Origin: Candidatus Troglogloeales bacterium
GTDB taxonomy: Bacteria > Nitrospirota > Nitrospiria > SBBL01 > SBBT01
Direction of reading: 5' to 3'
NCBI GenBank assembly: GCA_005239595.1
Contig: SBBT01000148.1
Span: 1-5,576, forward strand
DNA length: 5,576 nt
Part shown: positions 1 through 5,576 of the stretch, one piece after another
How positions within the stretch are numbered: the first letter of the stretch is position 1
How the letters are laid out: every line of letters begins with the position of its first letter
Notes under the pieces: model-generated
The model's input: only the letters and a program-made list of their open reading frames with translations
What the model was told of the DNA's origin: nothing
Database searches by the model: none
Program-made: the position numbers and the translations under genes

Positions 1-852
1 CGCGCGCGTCCGAAGCTGCAATTTGCGGTGCCGGTCATTTTATTTGTGCTGACGGTTTTTACAACCTTGCTTGCAGGGACGTACCAGGAGGGTGGAGACC
101 CCTTGCGTCAGCCGACCGATCTGGCAAAAGGCGGCCCCTTCTCATTTACCCTCATGCTCATTCTCTTTGTTCATGAAATGGGCCATTATGTGGTATCGAA
201 AAGGTATGGTGTGCAGACAACGCCCCCTTATTTTATACCCGGTCCCTGGTTCCCATTTGGAATAGGGACGTTTGGCGCTTTCATCAAGATGCGTTCTCCT
301 ATCTTGGGGAAAGAGGCATTGCTGGATATCGGAGCCGCGGGTCCCATTGCAGGGTTTATCGTGGCCCTCTTTGCTGTTGGATGGGGTCTCTCTTCATCAC
401 CGGTCATCGAAGTACAAGACGGAAGCGCGTTACTCCATTTAGGCGATCCACTCGCGTTTTCGTTTCTCGCCTATCTTCTAGGAAAGAACCCGCCGGTGGG
501 ATATGATATCGCGTTGAATTCCGTTGCGTTTGCGGGATGGATCGGTTTCTTCGTTACGTCGCTTAACCTCCTCCCAATCGGTCAACTGGATGGAGGGCAT
601 ATTGCCTATGCCCTGTTTGGGAGAAAACACCGCTCTGTCTCCATCGGAATGGTATTGATTCTAATTGTATTGGGCATGCTGGGATGGAGCGGCTGGTATG
701 TCTGGGCCGTCTTGACCGCTGTCTTGGGAGTCCGACATCCGCCGATCATGGATGAACATATTCCGCTGGACCTCAAGCATCGGCTGGTCGGATGGGGATC
801 GATTCTCCTCTTTATTGTCACCTTTATGCCGATTCCCTTTAAAATCGGTTAA
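1..852 (+). CDS. Site-2 protease (M50 family) intramembrane zinc metalloprotease, 5' end outside window
   Basis: Membrane-embedded zinc protease of the M50 (site-2 protease) family, which cuts membrane proteins within or near a transmembrane helix; its substrate here is unknown. Counting from the GTG at 28, the zinc motif HEMGH is at residues 49-53 inside a hydrophobic helix. The second family motif, NLLPIGQLDGGH, is at about 180-191, with D188 the expected third zinc ligand. Between them, GTFGAFIKMRSP and LLDIGAAGPIAGF resemble the EGY-like, PDZ-lacking branch known from cyanobacteria, chloroplasts and Nitrospira-type bacteria. Several further hydrophobic segments follow, to the C-terminus. 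The frame is open to base 1, and the GTG at 28 has no Shine-Dalgarno sequence and sits just before a membrane segment. The gene therefore almost certainly begins left of the window. Its last 14 bases overlap the convergent transporter gene. Family assignment is firm; the physiological role is not. Confidence 0.93.
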   Translation, partial: RARPKLQFAVPVILFVLTVFTTLLAGTYQEGGDPLRQPTDLAKGGPFSFTLMLILFVHEMGHYVVSKRYGVQTTPPYFIPGPWFPFGIGTFGAFIKMRSPILGKEALLDIGAAGPIAGFIVALFAVGWGLSSSPVIEVQDGSALLHLGDPLAFSFLAYLLGKNPPVGYDIALNSVAFAGWIGFFVTSLNLLPIGQLDGGHIAYALFGRKHRSVSIGMVLILIVLGMLGWSGWYVWAVLTAVLGVRHPPIMDEHIPLDLKHRLVGWGSILLFIVTFMPIPFKIG

Positions 853-2131
853 CGTGCTGCGAATCATTCCACTGTTTAGCAGCGTCGGTGCCGCTCCGCT
901 CATCAACCGTCTGGAGCAATAAAAATCCCGCAATAAAAAATACGTTCAGTGAAAGGGTTGCAAGTCGCTGACTTCCGGTAAGCCGTGCCATTTCGCCGTA
1001 AACGAGCGGACCTAATGACGCGGAGATCTTTCCAGTGAGAGAGAAGAAACCAAAAAACTCCGCACTCTTTTGAAAGGGGGCAAACCTGGCAAGCAAGGTA
1101 CGGCTGGCCGACTGTGTCGTCCCCAGGATACTCCCTGCTACAATCCCCAATCCATAGAAGCCTGCTTTTGTTTCAACCCAAAAGGCCCAAAAGACAATGA
1201 CCATCCAGCCAAGCAGGGTGATCGAGAGGGTGGTTTTCGGCCCCATTTTATCTGTGAGGGGACCGAACAAAAACGTTCCCGCCGCGGCGCTGACCTGTGT
1301 GACGATAAAATAGGTGATCATCTCAAAGGGGGTAAAGCGAAGCACCTGCCGCGAAAAAATAGATGAAAAGACAATAATGGTATTGATCGCTTCGTTGTAT
1401 AGAAAATAGGCAATGAAATACCGGATCAACACCTTAAACTGGCGAATACCTTTCAACGTTTCCCCGATTCTGTGAATGCCGGTTTTCATGTAAGTCGTTG
1501 CAGGGAGAGATCGACTCCTTACGCATCGTTCCTTCAGCGATATGAAAAGCGGAAGGGAGAAGAGGAGGAAGAAGAGGGCCGTGATGACAAAAGAGAAACG
1601 AAAAGAGGCTTCTTTGAATCCGTTTTGAATAAAGGGGATCACCAGGAGAAGGGAGAGAAAACCACCGACGTAACCGGTTGCCCACCCATATGCTGAAAGT
1701 CGTCCCATACGGTCATCGGCGGCGAGTTCCTTTAAAAATGCGTCATAGAAGATAAGGGCCACGTTAAAACCGATGTTGGCGATGATAAAAAACAGGAGCC
1801 CCTTTACGACGTCTCCCTCTTTTACAAAATAGAGGAGGGCGGTAAAGAAAATCGATACGAGCGTAAAGCCCCCCAGGAAAGACTTTTTCCTCCCCGATTC
1901 GTCCGCCAATGCCCCTAAGAAAGGCGAGAGGAACGCAACTACCGCCATTGATGCGGCAACGCCCCGCCCCCAAAGTGTGACGCCTCCTTCTTTGGCAACG
2001 ACCTCGGTGAAATACACGCCATAGACGACGGTGACAATGATTGTCGCGAACGCAGAATTGCCAAAATCATAAAGACACCAACCGATCTGTTCTCTACGAG
2101 TGGCCTGCGCGTGGGAGGAGTGTTCTATCAC
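839..2131 (-). CDS. UMF1-type (Atg22-like) MFS transporter
   Basis: A 430-residue inner-membrane permease of the major facilitator superfamily, UMF1 branch (related to yeast vacuolar Atg22). It has about 12 hydrophobic segments with a basic loop in the middle at roughly residues 200-235. Family marks are YDFGNSAFAT (21-30) just before the first helix, GALADESGRKK (73-83) as the MFS motif A equivalent, IFYDAFLKELA (127-137), GRLSAYGWATGYVGG (143-157) and GTTQSASRTLLARFAPF (337-353). Substrates of bacterial UMF1 members are poorly known; yeast Atg22 exports amino acids from the vacuole, which does not fix the substrate here. The start is the GTG at 2129-2131, overlapping the TGA of the upstream phosphatase (GTGA). 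An in-frame TGA about 25 bases upstream leaves no other usual start before it. There is no strong Shine-Dalgarno sequence, so translation is probably coupled to the phosphatase gene. The full length for the family is present and nothing looks broken. Confidence 0.92.
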   Translation of the reverse strand: MIEHSSHAQATRREQIGWCLYDFGNSAFATIIVTVVYGVYFTEVVAKEGGVTLWGRGVAASMAVVAFLSPFLGALADESGRKKSFLGGFTLVSIFFTALLYFVKEGDVVKGLLFFIIANIGFNVALIFYDAFLKELAADDRMGRLSAYGWATGYVGGFLSLLLVIPFIQNGFKEASFRFSFVITALFFLLFSLPLFISLKERCVRSRSLPATTYMKTGIHRIGETLKGIRQFKVLIRYFIAYFLYNEAINTIIVFSSIFSRQVLRFTPFEMITYFIVTQVSAAAGTFLFGPLTDKMGPKTTLSITLLGWMVIVFWAFWVETKAGFYGLGIVAGSILGTTQSASRTLLARFAPFQKSAEFFGFFSLTGKISASLGPLVYGEMARLTGSQRLATLSLNVFFIAGFLLLQTVDERSGTDAAKQWNDSQHVNRF

Positions 2132-2904
2132 CTGTTTAAAATTTGGACCATTTCCTCATGGATTTTCCCGTTGGTTGCTAGGATTCGGGCGTCATAAATC
2201 GAAAATGGCTTTCCAAGGAAATTAGTGACTTTCCCGCCCGCCTCTTGTAAAATGAGGCTCCCCGCCGCAGTATCCCACGGTTTCAGCTTTGATTCCCAAA
2301 ATCCCTCCATTCTTCCGGAGGCAACGTAGCAGAGATCGAGCGCGGCCGAGCCGGTTCTTCTAACGGCTTGGGCCCCCAGGCTGAAATTAACGAAGTGATC
2401 AAAATTATTATCGGGCGACGTGTGGATATCATAGGAGAAACCGGTAACCAAGAGGCTCTTTCTTAATTCACTGATGGAAGAGACGGAAATGGGAACGTCG
2501 TTTAGCGTCGCACCTTTCCCTTTTTCGGCCACATAACGCTCTTTTCGGATCGGATCATAGACCACACCCAGCTGCACCTCTCCCGCTACCTCGAGCCCGA
2601 TGGAGACACAAAAAAAAGGAAATCGGTGGGTATAATTGGTCGTTCCATCGAGAGGGTCGATAATCCATCTGTAGGGCGAGCGGTTTTTCTTCTCATGACC
2701 TTCCTCCGCGATAATCTGATGGTCGGGAAAGTGTCGTAGGATGTGCGACACAATCGCCTCCTCCGACTGCCGGTCGATGGGGGTAACCAGATTAAGATCG
2801 CCTTTGTAATAGATCTCGATGGGACGCGTCAGACCGTCCTTTAAGATCTTACCCCCCTTTTGGGATGCCCGAATGGCTACTTCTCGAAAATGGTGAACGG
2901 TCAT
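2128..2904 (-). CDS. suhB: Inositol monophosphatase family protein (SuhB-like)
   Basis: A 258-residue soluble, Mg2+-dependent phosphatase of the inositol monophosphatase family, of normal length. All metal-site motifs are present: AEEG with E67 and E68, WIIDPLDGTTN at 80-90 supplying D83 and D86, and KPWDTAAG at 208-215 supplying D211. The segment GSAALDLCYVASGRMEGFW (185-203) is also typical of SuhB-type enzymes. The likely reaction is hydrolysis of myo-inositol 1-phosphate or a similar sugar phosphate. Related enzymes act on fructose 1,6-bisphosphate or 3'-phosphoadenosine 5'-phosphate, so the true substrate is open; E. coli SuhB also has a role in rRNA transcription. The ATG at 2904 is the first start after an in-frame TAA nine bases upstream and matches the family's usual N-terminus, although no clear Shine-Dalgarno sequence precedes it. 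It lies 80 bases after nfu and overlaps the transporter start by three bases, so the two downstream genes form a pair. Confidence 0.94.
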   Translation of the reverse strand: MTVHHFREVAIRASQKGGKILKDGLTRPIEIYYKGDLNLVTPIDRQSEEAIVSHILRHFPDHQIIAEEGHEKKNRSPYRWIIDPLDGTTNYTHRFPFFCVSIGLEVAGEVQLGVVYDPIRKERYVAEKGKGATLNDVPISVSSISELRKSLLVTGFSYDIHTSPDNNFDHFVNFSLGAQAVRRTGSAALDLCYVASGRMEGFWESKLKPWDTAAGSLILQEAGGKVTNFLGKPFSIYDARILATNGKIHEEMVQILNR

Positions 2905-2984
2905 TGTTATTTAGAAGTTACGGCTAGAATGACGGCTTTCGACGAAGGGCTGTCTGGTCTACGGTTCCCAAGGAAGGAGCCACC
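2905..2984 (-). other. 80-base gap between nfu and the phosphatase gene
   Basis: No gene fits here. On the - strand I see no convincing -35/-10 pair and no GC-rich hairpin followed by a run of T, so there is no visible terminator for the mrp-DUF971-nfu operon and no visible promoter for the phosphatase. Read-through from the operon into the phosphatase and transporter genes is therefore possible, but it is not shown by the sequence. A short stem (GGTTCC/GGAGCC, + strand 2963-2981) pairs imperfectly on the - strand and lacks a T tract. Confidence 0.5.
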
Positions 2985-3605
2985 TTATTTCTTGGAGGGC
3001 GCGTAGTATGGGTTCTTTCCGGAGTGATGATCGGTGACGTCCAGGATTTCAGAGACCTCTGGGACAAAATGCCGGATCGATTTTTCAATTCCCTGCTTGA
3101 GGGTTACCGATGCCATGCCGCATCCCTGACAACCGCCGCCCATCTTGATATAGACCACACTCCCTTTTATATCGAGAAGGCTAACACGGCCTCCATGTCC
3201 CGCTACGCTGGGATTAATCTGTGTTTCCAGGACGTGCTCTACTTTTGCCCTGATTGTATCTTCAGCGGTGGCGTTTTCGGGCATTTCGGACAGGGTGGAC
3301 GCATAGGTAGCCTCTTCCGACTTTAAATGGGCCCTGATCGCCTTGCCAACCAGCTTTCCAACGGAACGCCAATCCCCCTCATTTTCCTTTTGAACCGTCA
3401 CCACATCAAAGGCAAGCAATACACCGGTTACCCCTTCGATGCCAAATATTAACTCTGCAAGCGGCGATTCTTTGGCCTCTTCTCTGTTTTGGAATTGGAG
3501 GGTGCCGCCCGCTCGAAATACAGGGCGATCTACCTTGAACCGACACCTTCTTGCGTCTAAAACTTCGGCCTGGATTTTGATGTTTTCATCTTTTATCTGT
3601 TCCAT
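2985..3605 (-). CDS. Nfu-type Fe-S cluster scaffold/carrier (Nfu_N plus NifU C-terminal domain)
   Basis: A 206-residue cytosolic protein that, by family, carries a 4Fe-4S cluster and hands it to client enzymes. The N-terminal part (about 8-94) matches the Nfu_N domain, with its SPLAELIFGIEGVTGVLL stretch at 47-64. The C-terminal part (about 115-192) is the NifU-like domain, ending its core in MGGGCQGCGMA, where C159 and C162 form the CxxC that binds a cluster between two subunits. The tail TDHHSGKNPYYA (191-202) is also typical of Nfu/NfuA proteins. I chose the ATG at 3603-3605. It has a good Shine-Dalgarno sequence (GGAG, 8 bases away) and begins where the family homology begins. A start 30 bases further upstream is open but would overlap the DUF971 gene and add a non-homologous leader. 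The gene lies 5 bases after the DUF971 stop, within the Mrp operon. This is not E. coli NfuA, whose N-terminal domain is A-type, so I give no symbol. Confidence 0.94.
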   Translation of the reverse strand: MEQIKDENIKIQAEVLDARRCRFKVDRPVFRAGGTLQFQNREEAKESPLAELIFGIEGVTGVLLAFDVVTVQKENEGDWRSVGKLVGKAIRAHLKSEEATYASTLSEMPENATAEDTIRAKVEHVLETQINPSVAGHGGRVSLLDIKGSVVYIKMGGGCQGCGMASVTLKQGIEKSIRHFVPEVSEILDVTDHHSGKNPYYAPSKK

Positions 3606-3610
3606 GTGGG

Positions 3611-3958
3611 TTACTCCAAACGATTTCCGTTGCACGATTCACAGGGACAGATCGCACGCAGATGTTCAAAGTGGTAAATTCCGGTGTTGTGATAATCGCT
3701 GAAAGTGCAACTTAAGGCATAATTCCCGGTTGGTTCAACTTTTGTGCAGACCAGATCCAATGGAACGGTTTCCGGGTCAAGTAGCCGCCTCCCCGTCCAC
3801 TCTTCAACACAGGCTGCGCAGGGGCAGTTTTGGCGGAGGAACCGAAAACGGTAGGCACTTACATGCCCATCGTCCCAGGAAATTTTAAGCCCCGTATTTC
3901 CCTGTTTCCGGATAGACACCGGCGTATGACTCGGCTTTACCCCTGGCGTGTCGCTCAT
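3611..3958 (-). CDS. DUF971 (GBBH-like N-terminal domain) protein, free-standing
   Basis: A 115-residue soluble protein made of one DUF971 domain, the fold also found at the N-terminus of gamma-butyrobetaine hydroxylase. Family marks are LKISWDDGHVSAY (24-36), LRQNCPCAAC (41-50), GRRLL (56-60) and YALSCTFSDYHNTGIYHF (80-97). In gamma-butyrobetaine hydroxylase the matching three cysteines and one histidine bind structural zinc. C45, C47, C50 and H90 occupy the same pattern here, so metal binding is likely. A second CPCESC (104-109) close to the C-terminus repeats the cysteine motif. No oxygenase domain follows, so this is not a hydroxylase. It starts 9 bases after mrp, whose stop is doubled (TAATAG), and ends 5 bases before nfu. 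Plant HCF101 carries a DUF971 domain at the end of an Mrp-type ATPase, so a role in Fe-S cluster transfer with Mrp is a reasonable inference. The biochemical activity is unknown. Confidence 0.9.
   Translation of the reverse strand: MSDTPGVKPSHTPVSIRKQGNTGLKISWDDGHVSAYRFRFLRQNCPCAACVEEWTGRRLLDPETVPLDLVCTKVEPTGNYALSCTFSDYHNTGIYHFEHLRAICPCESCNGNRLE
3614..3620 (-). promoter_or_regulatory. Ribosome binding site that sets the nfu start
   Basis: The - strand reads TTTGGAG here, with 8 bases between it and the ATG at 3603-3605. The site overlaps the last codons and lies against the TAA stop of the DUF971 gene, so nfu translation probably follows closely on that gene. It favours the 206-residue start over an alternative ATG at 3635. 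Confidence 0.7.
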
Positions 3959-3967
3959 GACGATCTA

Positions 3968-5065
3968 TTATACCTCAAAAGTGTCGGACGTCTCCCCTTC
4001 TTCAATAATGGATATCGGTTTGGCTTTCACATTCTGAAGATGAATCTGAGATGCCAGACGTTCGATGATCTGTAAATAAAAGCGCGCTGCGGGAGATTCC
4101 GTTTTGGCAATGACGGCCGGAAGACCGGAATCGGCTTTTTCCCGAATTCCTCGATCGAGGGGGATTTCCCCCAAAAAAGGAGCATGAAGTTTTTCAGCCT
4201 CTTTCCTGACGCTTCCATAGCCAAAAATCTCATCTCGTTCTCCGCAATGAGAACAGAGATAATAACTCATATTTTCGATCAGTCCCAAGATTGGAACCTT
4301 GGTCTGCTCAAACATTCGTAAGGTTTTCATTGAAATCGTAAGTCCCACGTCCTGGGGGGTTGAAACCATGACCGCACCGGTCAGTGGAACCGTTTGTACC
4401 AACGTCAGATGGACGTCTCCCGTCCCGGGGGGCATATCGACGAAGAGATAATCCAACTCTCCCCAGTCGACGCGAAGGAGTGACTCCTGAACGGCTTTAT
4501 GTGCCATCGGGCCGCGCCAGATGAGCGGGGCGGATCCCCGGGAGAGAAGCCCCATCGACATCAATTTCATTCCCAACGCTTCAATGGGGATAATTCCGCG
4601 TTCATTCTGGGTGAGCTCTGCCTCTCTTGTTCCAAGCATGATCGGCAGCGAAGGGCCATAAATATCTCCATCCACCAATCCGACCCTTGCGCCATATTTG
4701 GCCAGTCCCGCCGCAATATTGACTGCAACTGTTGATTTTCCCACCCCACCCTTGCCGCTTCCAATGGCGACAATATTTTTTACGCCGGCGAGAGAAGCGT
4801 GGTCAGACGCCTTCGAACGGCTGATCTCGCTTTTGACATGACCACAGACGGAAGTAACACCGGAAAGCCCCTTGATCATCTGCTCTGCCTCATCTTTCAT
4901 CCGTTCCTGGCCGGGAAAGACCGGCGTGGGGAGAACAACGTTAAAATGGACATGGGTGCCCTTGATCTCGAGGTCGCGTACAAACCCCAGGTCAACGATG
5001 TTATTCCCAAAATTCGTATCTGTAACCTTGCCAAGCGCGGTCAGAACTTCTGTTTCCGTGGCCAT
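3968..5065 (-). CDS. mrp: Mrp/ApbC-family Fe-S cluster carrier ATPase with N-terminal DUF59 (MIP18) domain
   Basis: A 365-residue cytosolic P-loop ATPase of the Mrp/NBP35 family, which holds a 4Fe-4S cluster between two subunits and passes it to apo-proteins. A DUF59/MIP18 domain covers about residues 3-80, joined by a short linker to the ATPase domain. The deviant Walker A GKGGVGKST is at 104-112, the switch I-type stretch GLVDGDIYGPS at 129-139, Walker B YLFVDMPPGTGD at 206-217, and the cluster-binding CSHC at 271-274 (C271, C274). FLGEIPLD further on is also typical. Length is normal for the two-domain form. The DUF59 part is unusual: the common DPE near its start reads DTN (16-18), and the cysteine expected in the TTPACP motif is absent (PTPVFP, 46-51). 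The ATG at 5063-5065 has an ideal ribosome binding site. It is the first gene of an operon with DUF971 and nfu, driven by a visible promoter. Confidence 0.96.
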   Translation of the reverse strand: MATETEVLTALGKVTDTNFGNNIVDLGFVRDLEIKGTHVHFNVVLPTPVFPGQERMKDEAEQMIKGLSGVTSVCGHVKSEISRSKASDHASLAGVKNIVAIGSGKGGVGKSTVAVNIAAGLAKYGARVGLVDGDIYGPSLPIMLGTREAELTQNERGIIPIEALGMKLMSMGLLSRGSAPLIWRGPMAHKAVQESLLRVDWGELDYLFVDMPPGTGDVHLTLVQTVPLTGAVMVSTPQDVGLTISMKTLRMFEQTKVPILGLIENMSYYLCSHCGERDEIFGYGSVRKEAEKLHAPFLGEIPLDRGIREKADSGLPAVIAKTESPAARFYLQIIERLASQIHLQNVKAKPISIIEEGETSDTFEV

Positions 5066-5071
5066 TTCCTG

Positions 5072-5077
5072 CTCCTT
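5072..5077 (-). promoter_or_regulatory. Strong ribosome binding site of mrp
   Basis: The - strand reads AAGGAG here, six bases before the mrp ATG. This is a near-perfect Shine-Dalgarno match at good spacing and fixes the mrp start. Confidence 0.8.
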
Positions 5078-5100
5078 TTTCAGAAGTGTCCTCTGCAGGA

Positions 5101-5130
5101 ATTATGAGCCCTCTCTCTTTTCTTCGTCAA
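5101..5130 (-). promoter_or_regulatory. Sigma70-type promoter of the mrp-DUF971-nfu operon
   Basis: The - strand has TTGACG (5125-5130, five of six matches to the -35 consensus) and CATAAT (5101-5106, five of six to the -10 consensus), separated by 18 bases. Transcription would begin near 5093-5095, giving a leader of about 30 bases that contains the AAGGAG site and no obvious structure. It sits wholly between the unknown gene and mrp, so mrp can be expressed separately from the gene upstream. I see no clear operator. The match is good, but prediction from sequence alone is not proof. Confidence 0.6.
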
Positions 5131-5189
5131 TCTCTTTCTTAGAGGAAATACAACGGTGCGGGGGATATAAAGAACGCCATGAAGGGGGC

Positions 5190-5561
5190 CTATAGATCTT
5201 CGAGGGTATCTTCCGCCAGCAGGCCTTTTAGCGTATCGTCTTCGTTCTGGGAAAGCAGGGTTGCGACCTTTTTTTGAAGTTGTTTCGCCTCTTCCCACGA
5301 TTCCGAAAAAATCAGCGCTTCGGTGTAGGAGGAAGAGGGACCCAGCCTTGCCTCGGGATAGGAGCCTTGAAGGGTTTCTAGCTGGGAGATTTCTTTAAAC
5401 CGCACCCAGACGGCCGGCCTGGTTCTAGCAGATAACCGGGGGTCAACCGACGCCGGGTTATCTGTAAAACGATACCAGTAGAGGGAAAATTCATGAAGCC
5501 CCTCGTCCTCCTCATCGGGAGGCACTTGCGTGGCCATGACCGCGTAAACGTCTGCCTTCAT
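5190..5561 (-). CDS. Uncharacterised 123-residue acidic soluble protein
   Basis: I do not recognise this protein. It is 123 residues long, acidic, without a signal peptide, membrane segment or cysteine. The N-terminal half is rich in aromatic residues (LHEFSLYWYRF at 22-32), followed by a basic stretch, DPRLSARTRPAVWVRFKE (about 40-57). The C-terminal third looks helical (SESWEEAKQLQKKVATLL, roughly 86-104) and ends in an acidic tail, LLAEDTLEDL. It is very likely a real gene: the ATG at 5559-5561 is preceded by GAGGT at 8 bases and by an in-frame TAA four bases ahead of that ATG's neighbouring codons, so the start is well fixed. No clear terminator follows it, and mrp has its own promoter 60 bases downstream, so it may be only loosely linked to the Fe-S operon. 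Function and family are unknown. Confidence 0.82.
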   Translation of the reverse strand: MKADVYAVMATQVPPDEEDEGLHEFSLYWYRFTDNPASVDPRLSARTRPAVWVRFKEISQLETLQGSYPEARLGPSSSYTEALIFSESWEEAKQLQKKVATLLSQNEDDTLKGLLAEDTLEDL

Positions 5562-5569
5562 GCGATTTT

Positions 5570-5574
5570 ACCTC
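5570..5574 (-). promoter_or_regulatory. Ribosome binding site of the unknown 123-residue protein
   Basis: The - strand reads GAGGT here, 8 bases before the ATG at 5559-5561. It overlaps an in-frame TAA, so translation cannot begin further upstream in this frame. This supports the gene being complete at its 5' end despite lying near the window edge. Its promoter would be outside the window. Confidence 0.65.
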
Positions 5575-5576
5575 GC

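Noticed and set aside
28..852. GTG at 28 as the true start of the protease
   Set aside because: There is no Shine-Dalgarno sequence before it, the frame stays open to the window edge, and family members have residues before this first hydrophobic segment, so the gene is treated as truncated by the window.
854..885. Possible hairpin after the protease stop (GTGCTGC with GCAGCGT)
   Set aside because: The stem relies on wobble pairs, has an 18-base loop, and has no T tract after it. It is also coding DNA of the transporter, so I do not call a terminator.
3606..3635. Longer nfu form starting at 3635
   Set aside because: The extra ten residues overlap the DUF971 coding region, match nothing in the family, and lack the good Shine-Dalgarno sequence that the ATG at 3605 has.
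3962..3974. A perfect TATAAT on the - strand at the end of mrp, just before the DUF971 gene
   Set aside because: No -35-like hexamer lies at 16-18 bases upstream (the nearest TTGAAG is 27 bases away), and the bases are the codons for the last residues plus the TAATAG double stop of mrp. It is most likely chance.
5131..5189. Search for a terminator after the unknown gene
   Set aside because: The region has C-rich and purine-rich runs but no GC-rich stem followed by a T tract on the - strand, so none is reported.
5080..5298. A 72-codon open frame on the - strand across the end of the unknown gene and the mrp promoter
   Set aside because: Very rich in arginine and lysine with no family resemblance, overlaps a better-supported gene in another frame, and has no good ribosome binding site. 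It is a shadow frame.

Overview
The window is a compact stretch of bacterial chromosome, roughly 50% GC by eye, with six genes and almost no spare DNA. One gene lies on the + strand and is cut by the left edge of the window. The other five all run leftwards on the - strand. The mix is a cyanobacterial/Nitrospira-style site-2 protease, a DUF59-Mrp ATPase, a free-standing DUF971 protein, a two-domain Nfu protein, a SuhB-like phosphatase and a UMF1 transporter. It suggests a free-living Gram-negative, perhaps Nitrospirota or a neighbouring phylum. That assignment is inference from the protein types and no marker gene here proves it. I see no rRNA, tRNA, CRISPR array, insertion sequence or phage gene.

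Layout from left to right. 1-852 (+): an intramembrane M50 metalloprotease whose N-terminus lies outside the window. 839-2131 (-): a UMF1-type MFS transporter, whose 3' end overlaps the protease's 3' end by 14 bases. 2128-2904 (-): an inositol-monophosphatase-family enzyme that overlaps the transporter start in a GTGA arrangement. 2905-2984: an 80-base gap. 2985-3605 (-): an Nfu iron-sulfur carrier. 3611-3958 (-): a DUF971 protein. 3968-5065 (-): the Mrp/ApbC iron-sulfur carrier ATPase. 5066-5189: a 124-base intergenic region with a good sigma70-type promoter reading into mrp. 5190-5561 (-): a 123-residue protein of unknown function with its own ribosome binding site.

The functional core is mrp - DUF971 - nfu. 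The three genes are separated by only 9 and 5 bases and share one strong promoter, so they look like a dedicated module for carrying and delivering Fe-S clusters. Mrp (DUF59 plus P-loop ATPase) next to DUF971 has the same parts, in the same order, as the plant chloroplast Fe-S carrier HCF101, which fuses all three domains. The phosphatase and transporter downstream are translationally linked to each other and may be read from the same transcript, but nothing seen here ties them to Fe-S chemistry.

I did not find a clearly new multi-gene system. The points most worth a second look are the split-HCF101 arrangement with an added Nfu, the doubled CPCxxC motif in the DUF971 protein, the DUF59 domain of Mrp lacking its usual cysteine, and the unknown protein upstream of mrp.
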